This document shows, one piece after another, positions 34,221-42,805 of a stretch of DNA of 64,000 bases. Position numbers and translations under genes: made by a program. The notes beneath the pieces were generated by a model. That model did no database searches and was not told where the DNA came from. It saw only the letters and a program-made list of their open reading frames with translations. The stretch is from CBDCWA01 sp965223255 (GTDB lineage Bacteria > Pseudomonadota > Alphaproteobacteria > Rhizobiales > Hyphomicrobiaceae): assembly GCA_965223255.1 (NCBI GenBank), contig CBDCWA010000004.1, positions 930,001 to 994,000 of the forward strand. Direction: 5' to 3'. The stretch's first letter is position 1, and every line of letters starts with the position of its first letter.

Positions 34221-35459
34221 TTAGGCAATCAGTCCGGCCACCGGCTTCACATGCTGTGAATTGGGAAAAACCCGGTCCGCCAAAACACGCTGGCCGATAC
34301 CCAAGTGCTCGCCCAAGACACCCTTAAAGACGCCGCGCAAATCCTGCGTCGGCATCAGATCGCGTCCTTCGAACAACTCCCGTTGCCTGAGCCCGGGCCA
34401 ATCGGTTATGACCCGCCCGCCCAAGATGCCACCCCCGAGCACCAACGCCAACGTACCGACCCCATGGTCGGTCCCGCGCGTCCCATTAACGCGCACCGTT
34501 CGACCAAACTCGGTGACCACCACAACCACAGTCTGGCCCCAGACATGTCCCATGCCCTCGGCATATGTTCTAAGCGCTTGATCAAGACCACTGAGGCGAT
34601 TGTAAAGGCGTCCCTTCAAAACCCCCTCATTTGCATGCGTATCCCAACCGTTGTAACTCAGAACGCCAATGCGCGGACCATCAGCGCGCGCCATGAGCTT
34701 GGCCGCCGCCCTGGCGGTTACAATGGAATTCCTTTCCCGGCGGCCCTTTTTGCGCCGCCCACCCGCCATGGCATGCCCTTGTGCATCGGCCCCCATGCGC
34801 GCCATTTCGATCCCATCGGCGAATGCTTTGGCAAGCGCCGCATCCGTCTGGCCATAGAGATCCTGCAATCTGACGATCGTTGAATCCCCAATTTCCCGCC
34901 GCACCGTCTTTGGAATCCAGGACAGTACTTTAGCGCGCCCACGTATCGACAATGGCACCACGGCACCCATCGACAAACCCTTCGGATTGGCACGCCCATC
35001 GGCGTCCAGAGCCTGCAACGCCCGATTGAGCCAGCCGTCATCGGAACGCCCCACTGCCGGCAATCCGCTTTCCAAAACATCCTGCCCATCGAAGTGCGAC
35101 CGCTGGCGATAGGGAGTTGCCACCGCATGCAAGAACAGCGCCTGTCGCTTTCGATAAAGGCCATGCAGATACGGCATGGCAGGATTGAGCGCAAAGAACC
35201 CGTCAAGGTCCAGGCCGGCACCATAACCGCGGCGCGCGATCGCGAGATTTTGGCGATGGCCGGCATAGTTCGGATCACCGACCGGCGCGACCGTCGCCAA
35301 ACCATCAACACCGCCGCGCAAGATAACCAGCAGCAGCCGAGGATCACGCCCGCTGGCGGCGACCCGTGGTATTGCCGACCAAAAGGCCAAACTCGCCCCC
35401 GCCCCAACCAGCAATTCCCGACGAGTAATTGCGCCGTCCCGTTCTGTCGCCATTCTCAT
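34221..35459 (-). CDS. DUF1501 protein with Tat-type signal
   Basis: The 412-residue protein begins with a twin-arginine-like signal (ITRRELLVGAGASLAFWSA) and should be exported folded. It belongs to the DUF1501 family, related to the alkaline phosphatase/sulfatase superfamily. Marks are LLLVILRGGVDGL near residue 42, NPAMPYLHGLYR, GWDTHANEG near 270 and VVVTEFGRTVRVNG near 310. The start overlaps the stop of the upstream DUF1800 gene by four bases (ATGA), so translation is coupled. The pair is widespread but its function is not established; secretion or surface attachment roles have been suggested from context only. It is convergent with the unknown membrane protein gene. Confidence 0.92.
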   Translation of the reverse strand: MRMATERDGAITRRELLVGAGASLAFWSAIPRVAASGRDPRLLLVILRGGVDGLATVAPVGDPNYAGHRQNLAIARRGYGAGLDLDGFFALNPAMPYLHGLYRKRQALFLHAVATPYRQRSHFDGQDVLESGLPAVGRSDDGWLNRALQALDADGRANPKGLSMGAVVPLSIRGRAKVLSWIPKTVRREIGDSTIVRLQDLYGQTDAALAKAFADGIEMARMGADAQGHAMAGGRRKKGRRERNSIVTARAAAKLMARADGPRIGVLSYNGWDTHANEGVLKGRLYNRLSGLDQALRTYAEGMGHVWGQTVVVVVTEFGRTVRVNGTRGTDHGVGTLALVLGGGILGGRVITDWPGLRQRELFEGRDLMPTQDLRGVFKGVLGEHLGIGQRVLADRVFPNSQHVKPVAGLIA

Positions 35460-36913
35460 CTCCTCTGGAAAGCCGGGCTCATAATCAACAACTTCACACC
35501 CTGTGCGCGGGTTTCCGCCCTTGCAATCGCCTCACGTTCGGGCGTCGTCAGCATCGGCCCCAATAGATCGTCACCAAGGCGACGCGGATCATGCCGGCGC
35601 GCAGCCCGATTGGCCACCCGCTCTGCAATCCGCAATCGTTCTCTCAATCCGGCAGGATTGAGCCAAGCGCCATCCTCATCGGGCCAACCCTTGGGGGACG
35701 GCGGCTGCCACAAAGGCTGACCCAATCGTCTGATCAACCGCAGCATCACGCGCGGGCGATCGCGCAGGCCGAGACCACGCGCCATGCCGACAATAAAATC
35801 ATAGGGCGGGAGTATTTTTATCGCTTCAGCAGCCCAAGCTTCTTTGCTTTTGGCCAGCGTGCGCGCCAAGGCCGCAAGATTGCCGTCGGTTCTTCGAAAC
35901 ACTTTGGTCAAGCGATTTATCAGCGATGACGGCGCATTATCACCGACGAAGTGTCGGGCAAGTTTTTTTGCAATATGCCGCGCCGTGGCAGGATGCCGGG
36001 CAAGATCATTGAGCACCCGCTCACCGGTGCGCACGCCATCTTCGCGATAAAGTTTCCCGAGAACGCGCCAGTCACCGGGCTCATGGCGCTGGCGCGCGAA
36101 ATAGAATATACCCGGCGGCAATCGGCGGTGACGTTGGCCCGTAACACTCCAGCCGGTAATGATTCGTGCCAGATTGCGCACGTCGTTTTGGACATAACCG
36201 CCGTCGACACCAAGCGTGTGCAATTCGAGAATTTCGCGCGCCAGGTTTTCATTGAGCCCACGACGACGTCTGCGCCCGGCGCGACTGTTGGGGCCGGTCG
36301 ATCGATGATTGTCGAGATAGATCAACATGGTCGGATGTTGCACCACAGCGCGCAGCATATCGCTGAACCGGCCCAAGACGAACGGCCGGATCGCCTCGCG
36401 CTCATAGGCGCCGGCGGAATACCGAACCATCCCGCCTTTGCGCATCGACACACAAAAATGGTTCGACCAAAACTGCACCAATCTTTCGATGAACGGATGC
36501 TCCGTTGAAATCGCCCGCTCAAGACGCGCGGCTTGTTCAAGCATCACGGTTTTGCGCCTGAGCCCCCGACGCTGCATTTTAAAAGCGCGTTCAGAGCCCG
36601 CCATCATCTGATCGCGTTTACTCATATCCGCCTGGCCACTGGCCGCACGACCAGAAGACATCACGCGATCATTTGCACCGCCACCCCCACGACGCCCGCG
36701 CCGAGCTCTGCGTCGCGCACGGCGCATAGAACGCAACGAACTCAAGGCCACATTGCTGGGCAAGAACTGATCGCTCTCCAATAATGCAAGCCGAGGATTT
36801 GCCAATGACCGCAAAAGATACCCCATCGGATCTGCACTTATCCGCGCCACATCTCCGGGCTTGGCACCAAGTCCAAACCGCCGCGTCGCAATCACAGCGT
36901 CTCTCCGCGTCAT
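35456..36913 (-). CDS. DUF1800 protein
   Basis: ATG 36913 was preferred over an upstream start at 37012. It gives MTRRDAVIATRRFGLGAKPG, the usual family N-terminus (485 residues), and avoids overlap with the divergent hydrolase gene. DUF1800 marks include HPFIERLVQFWSNHFCVS, YDNH-type YLDNHRSTG, NENLAREILELHTLGVDGGY and ARIITGWSV. A very Arg/Gly-rich segment occurs at about residues 60-80. Residues in the middle contain conserved His and Asn clusters of unknown role. It is the upstream partner of DUF1501, with a 4-base overlap. No biochemical function is known. Confidence 0.9.
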   Translation of the reverse strand: MTRRDAVIATRRFGLGAKPGDVARISADPMGYLLRSLANPRLALLESDQFLPSNVALSSLRSMRRARRRARRGRRGGGGANDRVMSSGRAASGQADMSKRDQMMAGSERAFKMQRRGLRRKTVMLEQAARLERAISTEHPFIERLVQFWSNHFCVSMRKGGMVRYSAGAYEREAIRPFVLGRFSDMLRAVVQHPTMLIYLDNHRSTGPNSRAGRRRRRGLNENLAREILELHTLGVDGGYVQNDVRNLARIITGWSVTGQRHRRLPPGIFYFARQRHEPGDWRVLGKLYREDGVRTGERVLNDLARHPATARHIAKKLARHFVGDNAPSSLINRLTKVFRRTDGNLAALARTLAKSKEAWAAEAIKILPPYDFIVGMARGLGLRDRPRVMLRLIRRLGQPLWQPPSPKGWPDEDGAWLNPAGLRERLRIAERVANRAARRHDPRRLGDDLLGPMLTTPEREAIARAETRAQGVKLLIMSPAFQRR

Positions 36914-37050
36914 CCCTATTTCCGTTCCATACCCAGTCAACAACAAACGCTTATTGTCCAAACAATCCGTCGATTGCGTGCAACTCTCGCACTCGGCTAG
37001 AGTGATTGTCATGGACAGATTTGCGTACCAATGTCGGAAGGCACCTCAGC

Positions 37051-37980
37051 ATGCGGGGCTATAAATTACCAACATTAACAATGTGCAGGTCACGGATCCT
37101 GTCGCCCTTGCTTGTGTTCACAGCTGTCTGTTTTGCAGTCCCTTGTCCGTCTCTCGTACAAAGTGCACTTGCCGCTGGCGGCCTCGTCGAGCGCGTAACC
37201 ATTGACACATCAAATGCGCCTTATGCCAAAACCATGGACGTTTGGACGTACCGACCATCGAAATACAGCTCTTCAAGCCGCGTGCTCGTCGTTATCCACG
37301 GCGCCCGTCGCAACGCAAGAACCTATATGTCGTCTTGGATCCATGCTGCGGAACTATACAACGTTCTAATCATCGCACCCCGCTTTACCAAAAAGGCCTG
37401 GCCGAAATCGCGTAATTTCAACCTGGCCCGTCTGATGGATAAAAAGAACCGCCTGCGCCCGATATCGCAAACCGCATTCGCCACTATCGAACGCATCTTC
37501 GACACCATCATCAAGCGTTATCGAAACCGGCAGACATCCTATTACCTCTATGGTCATTCTGCCGGCGGCCAATTCGTCCATCGCATGGTTATGTTCCACC
37601 CAACGGCACGCATCAAAGCCGCCGTCGCGGCCAATGCCGGCTGGTACACAATGCCGACAAACCTCGTCGACTTTCCATATGGCCTCGCTAAGACGGGATT
37701 GTCCGGCAGCGATCTCAGACCAGCCTTTGCCAGGCCCTTGATGATCGTGCTCGGCCAAGATGATGATGACCCCGATCACGGCAGCCTGAGGCGCAACAAG
37801 CGTGTCGACCGCCAAGGCACGCACCGTTTGGCCCGCGGTCGCACCTTTTTTGCCCAGGCCAAGCGCCAGGCCGCCTGGCTGGGCCACCCCTTCCGCTGGC
37901 AGCTCTTAGAGCTACCCGAGGTTGAACACAATCATCGCCAGACGATTCCGGCATCCGCCAAGCTATTGTTTACAAAGTAA
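37051..37980 (+). CDS. Exported alpha/beta hydrolase, polyhydroxybutyrate depolymerase/esterase-like
   Basis: ATG 37051 follows GGAAGG by about 9 bases and gives 309 residues with a signal peptide ending near QSALAA. The fold is an alpha/beta hydrolase: RVLVVIHGARRNA provides the oxyanion region, YLYGHSAGGQFVHR the nucleophile Ser, GQDDDDPDH a candidate acid loop, and EVEHNHRQTIP a candidate catalytic His. Similar exported esterases cleave polyhydroxyalkanoate oligomers, feruloyl esters or acetylated sugars. The target is unknown. It is divergent from the DUF1800 gene and stands alone. Confidence 0.8.
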   Translation: MRGYKLPTLTMCRSRILSPLLVFTAVCFAVPCPSLVQSALAAGGLVERVTIDTSNAPYAKTMDVWTYRPSKYSSSSRVLVVIHGARRNARTYMSSWIHAAELYNVLIIAPRFTKKAWPKSRNFNLARLMDKKNRLRPISQTAFATIERIFDTIIKRYRNRQTSYYLYGHSAGGQFVHRMVMFHPTARIKAAVAANAGWYTMPTNLVDFPYGLAKTGLSGSDLRPAFARPLMIVLGQDDDDPDHGSLRRNKRVDRQGTHRLARGRTFFAQAKRQAAWLGHPFRWQLLELPEVEHNHRQTIPASAKLLFTK

Positions 37981-38292
37981 TATCTTTGGTGACTGGCGGA
38001 TCGGAGGAGCACCCGCTGCGACGGGATACGCAGCGGGCGCCGCCCTCGACCGGGCGCTTCCATGGGGGAAGGGGACACTGAGCAGAAGCGCCGAGTAAGC
38101 TCTGTCGGCTTTTGTGGTCTGATGAGACTGTGGCAGCCAACCGCGAGAAAGATCAGATCAACTCTCAGCAACCAGGGTGCATTCCCGACAAGTACCAACG
38201 CCGCTGCTTGCCCTAGATGGATATTTTCCGGTAAAAAGAGACAATAATCGACAAGAATGCCAATCGCTTCGCTGTCAGGGAGCCAACCCGTT
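37981..38292. other. Intergenic region
   Basis: These 312 bases hold no recognised gene. A GC-rich inverted sequence just after the hydrolase stop (cgctgcgacgggatacgcagcg, 38013-38034) could form a hairpin and act as a terminator, although no T-run follows. Confidence 0.4.
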
Positions 38293-39063
38293 ATGTCGCA
38301 ACCGGATCGATCATCGGCACTGGCCCGAATTCGCACGGCGATGATTGAAAAGAAGATGACTCAGGCTGAATTGGCCGACACCGCCGATTGTCATGAAAAA
38401 ACAATTCAAAATCTCCTGAACGGCCGCTCGGTAAGAGACCAAACCTTGTTTGACGTCTGCATGGTCTTGGACCTTGACTTTGTAGCGGTCAAAAAAGAAT
38501 GGAACGGAGAGCACCCATCGATTTCGCCGCCTGCTGCGACTGCTGCCCCTGCCGGCGACGTGGCCCCGGTGCACATGGGGGCATACTCCCGGGCGGCAGT
38601 CGACCACTATGTGGGAAGCTACCTCACCCTGCGCCCGGCCTTCGGCAAACCGGACGCGATTACCGCTTATCGCACCGACATCGTTTGGCACGATGACCCA
38701 CCCTATCTAGCTTTCGAAGAATCGGAGCGGATTGACGAGACTTTTGCTCATAAGGGTCAGCTCTATGTGCCGGCCTCTTCGATGTATATCCACTTGGTGT
38801 CATTGACCAAGGGCGCAATGCGAACCATTACCGCATCGCAGCTCGATCAAGCCGGTCTGATGCGCGGTTTGATAACCACCCTACACAAGCAGAATGCCCA
38901 GTTTTCGCCAGTCAGCGCGCCAATAATTTTCAGGCAGTCGGCGTCGTTTCCTGACCGTGCATTCGGCGATTTCACCGCTGGAGATCGAAATTTCGATCAG
39001 TATCGCGACCTCTTGAAAGAAACGATATCAAGTGGTTATGCACGTTTGATCCAGCTTTCGTGA
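38293..39063 (+). CDS. XRE-family helix-turn-helix regulator with an unassigned C-terminal domain
   Basis: ATG 38293 follows AGGGAG by 10 bases and gives 256 residues. The N-terminal 60 residues form a Cro/CI-type helix-turn-helix (ALARIRTAMIEKKMTQAELA, then KTIQNLLNGRSVRDQTLFDV). After a Pro/Ala-rich linker, the C-terminal domain (about 95-256) contains AAVDHYVGSYLTLRPAFG, ITAYRTDIVWHDD and a strand-rich stretch ending in a helix. This C-terminal arrangement occurs in regulators of other rhizobia-like bacteria; its ligand is unknown. No obvious partner gene is adjacent, so its targets cannot be named. Confidence 0.75.
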   Translation: MSQPDRSSALARIRTAMIEKKMTQAELADTADCHEKTIQNLLNGRSVRDQTLFDVCMVLDLDFVAVKKEWNGEHPSISPPAATAAPAGDVAPVHMGAYSRAAVDHYVGSYLTLRPAFGKPDAITAYRTDIVWHDDPPYLAFEESERIDETFAHKGQLYVPASSMYIHLVSLTKGAMRTITASQLDQAGLMRGLITTLHKQNAQFSPVSAPIIFRQSASFPDRAFGDFTAGDRNFDQYRDLLKETISSGYARLIQLS

Positions 39064-39222
39064 CGAATCAGTCTATTCGTTCCTCAATTTCAACAATTGT
39101 AAATGATTCCTTAACCTTGAGGTTTCATAAAATGAGCATGCAATGATCTGGAAATCGCCACTTTTCCACAGCATCAGCTTTACGTGCTCTATCAACGAGT
39201 AATGCGTGTTCGGGGGAACGGA

Positions 39223-40599
39223 ATGGGTGCATCGGCACGGGACAACGCCAGTCCAGCAAGTGGTCACTTAGGATATCTAACAATTCTGGCACTATTCGCT
39301 GCCGCCATTGTTGGCGCTCCCGATCCTGCCTGGTCTCAAGACACTATTCGCTCGGCGTTTAAGACCCTCATCACGGGCAATTCACCACACTCAAACACGA
39401 CGCGTTTCAAGATTCTCGTCCCCAAGAAGGTGGACTTCACCGTCCAAGCCTATCGCGCCACGATCAATCGCGTTGTGGTGAAAATCCCGGCAACTGGTCT
39501 TGTCCTGCCCAAGGCAAGAAAAAAACAACGCGCCGGCGATCTGATCAAGAGCTTCCGCGGCGGCACATCGGCACCCGGTCAATCGCGCGTCGACATCCGC
39601 GTCACTGAACCGGTGATCGTCAAGAAACAGGAAATCCGCAAGTCATCGACCGGCAAAGCGTACGAAATCGTATTAGAACTGGTTCCCGCATCGACACTTT
39701 CGACCAAGGTGTTGGCCGGCACGTCTGGACCGTTTCGCGTGCCCATCGCAAGCCTTGGTGCCGGTCGCATAAATCCACCCATTCAACCCCCGATGCCGGC
39801 ACCGGCGGTACGCCCGTCATCGCTCATGGCCAAAGCCTATAAACCGGTGGTCGTCATCGATCCCGGTCACGGCGGTCGAGATTCCGGAGCAATAAAACAT
39901 GGTACCGTCGAAAAAAACGTCGTGCTTGCCTTTAGCAAGGAGCTCCGGCGGCAATTGCGCGCTGCAGGCAATTACAAAGTCCTGATGACGCGTGAGACCG
40001 ACCGGTTCGTCACACTGTCAAACCGGCGGCGTTTTGCTGAGCGCCACAATGCTCAACTCTTCATCGCCGTCCATGCCGACTATGCAAACCGCACGTCAGC
40101 TAACGGAGCAACCATCTATTCGCTGCGTGGTAGGGTAGCAAGCCGCCTGCGCCGACGTGCCAAAACCAAGACGGCCTCAAAAGCATTGACCAGGAAAGAG
40201 CTTGGTTATGTGCGGCAAATTCGGCGTATGAAACACCTGCGCCGCGTGTCAAACGAGGCCCGTGCCGTACAGAGTTTTCTCACTGATCTGGCGGCCCGCG
40301 ACGTCGACACCACACATCGCCGGACCAACTTGTTTTCCAAGACTGTGATCAAGACGATGGGCTCGACGACCAGACTACGCGGCAAGCCCCACCGCACAGC
40401 CGCGTTCCACGTCCTCAAGACTGCGAAAGTTCCCTCAGTTTTAATCGAACTAGCCTATGTTTCGAACCGCCGCGATGCAAAGCGACTGAAGTCTCGCGCC
40501 TGGCGCCGCAAAGTTGCAGCATCCATACGCCAGGCAATCGACAATTATTTTGCCAAAGACAGCGATACTGGCGGCTTGCGAACCTCCTTCAATAAATAA
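39223..40599 (+). CDS. N-acetylmuramoyl-L-alanine amidase, AmiC-type
   Basis: This periplasmic zinc amidase cleaves the bond between N-acetylmuramic acid and L-alanine and splits septal peptidoglycan. ATG 39223 follows GGGGA and gives 458 residues with a signal peptide ending near AWS. An AMIN-like beta domain lies at about 55-165. The amidase_3 domain begins at VVVIDPGHGGRDSGA (His216 as a zinc ligand), with VEKNVVLAFSKEL, LFIAVHADYAN and the C-terminal catalytic Glu in VLIELAYVSNRRD. The catalytic domain contains an Arg/Lys-rich insert near residues 300-345, where the autoinhibitory helix of regulated amidases lies. A hairpin follows 40 bases after the stop. Confidence 0.92.
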   Translation: MGASARDNASPASGHLGYLTILALFAAAIVGAPDPAWSQDTIRSAFKTLITGNSPHSNTTRFKILVPKKVDFTVQAYRATINRVVVKIPATGLVLPKARKKQRAGDLIKSFRGGTSAPGQSRVDIRVTEPVIVKKQEIRKSSTGKAYEIVLELVPASTLSTKVLAGTSGPFRVPIASLGAGRINPPIQPPMPAPAVRPSSLMAKAYKPVVVIDPGHGGRDSGAIKHGTVEKNVVLAFSKELRRQLRAAGNYKVLMTRETDRFVTLSNRRRFAERHNAQLFIAVHADYANRTSANGATIYSLRGRVASRLRRRAKTKTASKALTRKELGYVRQIRRMKHLRRVSNEARAVQSFLTDLAARDVDTTHRRTNLFSKTVIKTMGSTTRLRGKPHRTAAFHVLKTAKVPSVLIELAYVSNRRDAKRLKSRAWRRKVAASIRQAIDNYFAKDSDTGGLRTSFNK

Positions 40600-40638
40600 C
40601 TGGGTCAAGCGAAGAAGCCTACCCACGCAAAAAAAAAT

Positions 40639-40661
40639 GGACCGGCAGACTGTGCCGGTCC
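40639..40661. terminator. Hairpin terminator downstream of the amidase gene
   Basis: A perfect 9-bp stem GGACCGGCA/TGCCGGTCC encloses a 5-nt loop. It follows a run of A (40629-40637), which would be a T-run on the minus strand. It is placed to end the amidase transcript and could also stop minus-strand transcripts. Confidence 0.65.
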
Positions 40662-41339
40662 GTGTCTTGTTGCAGCCAACCCTTTTCAAGGCCGGGATAC
40701 GGCCGCCAACGGTTCGATTATGTCATACTTGGTGGATGTAGAGGTTTCAGTCGCAGCAGGAAGACCAAATACCATTCCGGTTCCGGCTTCAGTGATCTAA
40801 TCCACATCTGGATACCGCGACTAAGAACCATAACTGACTTAGGAAGAAGGCGCTTGTTCATGGGCCACTCCATCGTCGTTAAGTGCGCCATCCCGGGTTT
40901 CGATCACCAACCGACCACCACCAGAACCGGCTCGCAATAAGAGCCAGTGCTGCCAGTTGAACAGAAATGAATTGTTTAGGTGTTGGATGACCCAAAACGG
41001 CGGGATGCCGCGGTCTGGGACAGGAGCGTGGCACCCCACGCGCGCAATAGTGACGGCGTCCCCCCCGACGGTCCTGTCCACGTCCGCCTGGCGCCGAGCA
41101 AGAAAACTCAAGCTCTTCTAAAGTTTTCCGGACATCGAAGGATCTCAAGTCCGATAAACCCTGTGTTCTAACGCGCACACGCGCTGGTCCAGCAATAGAC
41201 CCACGCAAGAGCGCAGCTGCACACTGCCCCCTAAGGCCGAATCATAAGTGATTCGCATGTCGTTTCGTTAAACAAATAGTGCGTTGCGATAGACGTTAGA
41301 AGCCAGATGGCGCTGTGTTGCACCACCAAAACGCTGACG
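40662..41339. other. Intergenic stretch between the amidase and rpoH
   Basis: No gene was recognised in these 678 bases between convergent genes. Two overlapping minus-strand frames (90 and 109 codons, near 40839-41208) lack ribosome binding sites and family resemblance. It may hold an unrecognised small RNA or be decayed sequence. Confidence 0.45.
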
Positions 41340-41376
41340 GCCCGGGATGCTGCGTAAGTTCGCTAGCACCCCGGGC
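41340..41376 (-). terminator. Probable terminator of rpoH
   Basis: A 12-bp near-perfect hairpin (41340-41351 with 41365-41376, centred on GCCCGGG/CCCGGGC) lies 32 bases after the rpoH stop. On the minus strand a short T-run (GTTTTGG) follows about 8 bases after the stem. Confidence 0.6.
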
Positions 41377-41407
41377 ATCACAACCACGCCATGAGTTGTG
41401 TCAGCAC

Positions 41408-42280
41408 TTACGCAGACTGCGCCGCACTCACCACGGCCTTCTGCACTTTCTCAAAGGCCCGTACTTCGATCTGGCGTATCCGTTCGCGCGAAACGCCAAA
41501 CTCCTCCGAGAGCTGCTCAAGGGTTATCGGCTCTTCCGACAGCCGCCTGGCTTCGAAAATACGACGCTCTCTGTCATTTAACGCGCCCATCGCCGCTGTC
41601 AGGTACGTGCGCCGTTTTTCCAATTGTTCGCGATCAGCGTATTGCTCTTCTGGATCGGGCTGTTCATCAGCAAGCCAATCCTGCCATTCACCAGCCTCCG
41701 AATCGGTCCTGACCGGTGCATTCAACGAAGCGTCACCCGTCAGCCGACGGTTCATCGATATGACATCGGCCTCACCGACGCCCAGCTGATCGGCAATCTC
41801 TTTGACCTGCTCGGGCTTAAGGTCGCCATCTTCCAAAGCTTGCAGCCGGCCTTTGACACGCCGCAGATTGAAAAACAGTTTCTTCTGGGCCGCCGTCGTA
41901 CCCATCTTGACGAGGCTCCAGGAGCGCAAAATGTATTCTTGGATCGATGCCTTGATCCACCACATGGCATACGTGGCCAACCGGAACCCACGGTCGGGAT
42001 CGAACCGTTTGACCGCTTGCATCAGGCCGACGTTGCCCTCAGAAATCACTTCTCCGATGGGCAGGCCATAGCCGCGATATCCCATCGCGATTCGCGCAAC
42101 GAGACGCAAATGGGACGTTACCAACTTATGTGCGGCATCGGAATCGGCATGCTCCTGCCAGCTTTTTGCAAGAACATATTCTTCATTCGGCTCAAGCATA
42201 GGGAAGGCGCGAATCTCTTCTAGGTACCGCGCCAATCCGCCAGAACCTTCTGCAACAGAGGGAAGTGCTTTCGTGCTCAT
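41408..42280 (-). CDS. rpoH: RNA polymerase sigma-32 (heat-shock) factor
   Basis: The 290-residue sigma-70-family protein directs RNA polymerase to heat-shock promoters. The RpoH box QKKLFFNLRR near residue 132 separates it from other sigma factors. Region 2 has GEVISEGNVGLMQAVKRFDP and FRLATYAMWWIKASIQEYIL. Region 4 has ITLEQLSEEFGVSRERIRQIE near residue 254. Alphaproteobacteria often carry more than one RpoH paralogue, and which one this is cannot be told here. The ribosome binding site is weak, and a structured leader lies just upstream. A hairpin follows the stop. Confidence 0.96.
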   Translation of the reverse strand: MSTKALPSVAEGSGGLARYLEEIRAFPMLEPNEEYVLAKSWQEHADSDAAHKLVTSHLRLVARIAMGYRGYGLPIGEVISEGNVGLMQAVKRFDPDRGFRLATYAMWWIKASIQEYILRSWSLVKMGTTAAQKKLFFNLRRVKGRLQALEDGDLKPEQVKEIADQLGVGEADVISMNRRLTGDASLNAPVRTDSEAGEWQDWLADEQPDPEEQYADREQLEKRRTYLTAAMGALNDRERRIFEARRLSEEPITLEQLSEEFGVSRERIRQIEVRAFEKVQKAVVSAAQSA

Positions 42281-42289
42281 CTCATTTTC

Positions 42290-42369
42290 GGACAGTTGAA
42301 TTTAGACCGCCTGTCCGCTCCTTTTTGGTGAAGGTCTACCGCATCACTCAATTCATTCAATTGCGGTAG
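42290..42369 (-). promoter_or_regulatory. Structured 5' leader upstream of rpoH
   Basis: On the minus strand two hairpins precede the ATG: an 8-bp stem CTACCGCA/TGCGGTAG (42336-42369) and a 6-bp stem GGACAG/CTGTCC (42290-42316) that ends about 9 bases before the start codon. TAGACC and GGTCTA can pair as an alternative. Alternative structures near a weak ribosome binding site would fit temperature or translational control. That is inference. Confidence 0.4.
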
Positions 42370-42569
42370 GCTATCGGCGGTCGGGAACACAGACAACTTA
42401 CAACACCGTAACCTTCAACTCTCGAACCTTCACAACCTGGTTATATAAGTGTTACGAAAACGGCTGAACACCGGATGACCCGTCGACCAAAAAAATTCTC
42501 TCAATGCGGACAACATACTGTTATTCTGGCATATTCAAGAAAATCTCTTTGGCTTTTTACCGTTCTACG

Positions 42570-42598
42570 AAAAAGCCCGCTAAACTGATTTAGCAGGC
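42570..42598 (-). terminator. Intrinsic terminator reading from rluD
   Basis: On the minus strand GCCTGCTAAA, a 4-nt loop TCAG and TTTAGCGGGC form a 10-bp stem with one mismatch, followed by five T. It lies about 210 bases downstream of the rluD stop and overlaps the end of a short open frame. Confidence 0.75.
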
Positions 42599-42681
42599 CC
42601 GCGCTCACACTTTTCATAGTGCAAAATGCGCTCAATCCGACCGGGCAAGTCGTGCCAGTCCCGCCCTCCGCCGGCAACCAT
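42580..42681 (-). CDS. Possible short protein between rluD and its terminator
   Basis: A frame on the minus strand is open for 59 codons (42759-42580), but its only ATG leaves 33 codons. The translation (MVAGGGRDWHDLPGRIERIL, then HYEKCERGPAKSV) looks protein-like: it has a Trp-His-Asp, regular charged residues and no low complexity. The frame upstream of the ATG also reads as protein (RLDDVHFGYAKISPRSPLPL), so the gene may start at a rare codon or be shortened by a frameshift. The stop codon lies inside the terminator hairpin. No family is known to me. There is no obvious ribosome binding site, so confidence is low. Confidence 0.3.
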   Translation of the reverse strand: MVAGGGRDWHDLPGRIERILHYEKCERGPAKSV

Positions 42682-42805
42682 AAGCAAATCTAAGGGCAGC
42701 GGACTTCTAGGGGAAATCTTTGCATAGCCAAAATGAACGTCATCTAAACGCCAACCGCATTATTTTAACCATTATACCAACAATTTCTTCGCACGCGCAT
42801 TGAGA

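Noticed and set aside
40839..41208. Two overlapping minus-strand frames between the amidase and rpoH
   Set aside because: They overlap each other in different frames, lack ribosome binding sites and have no recognisable domain.
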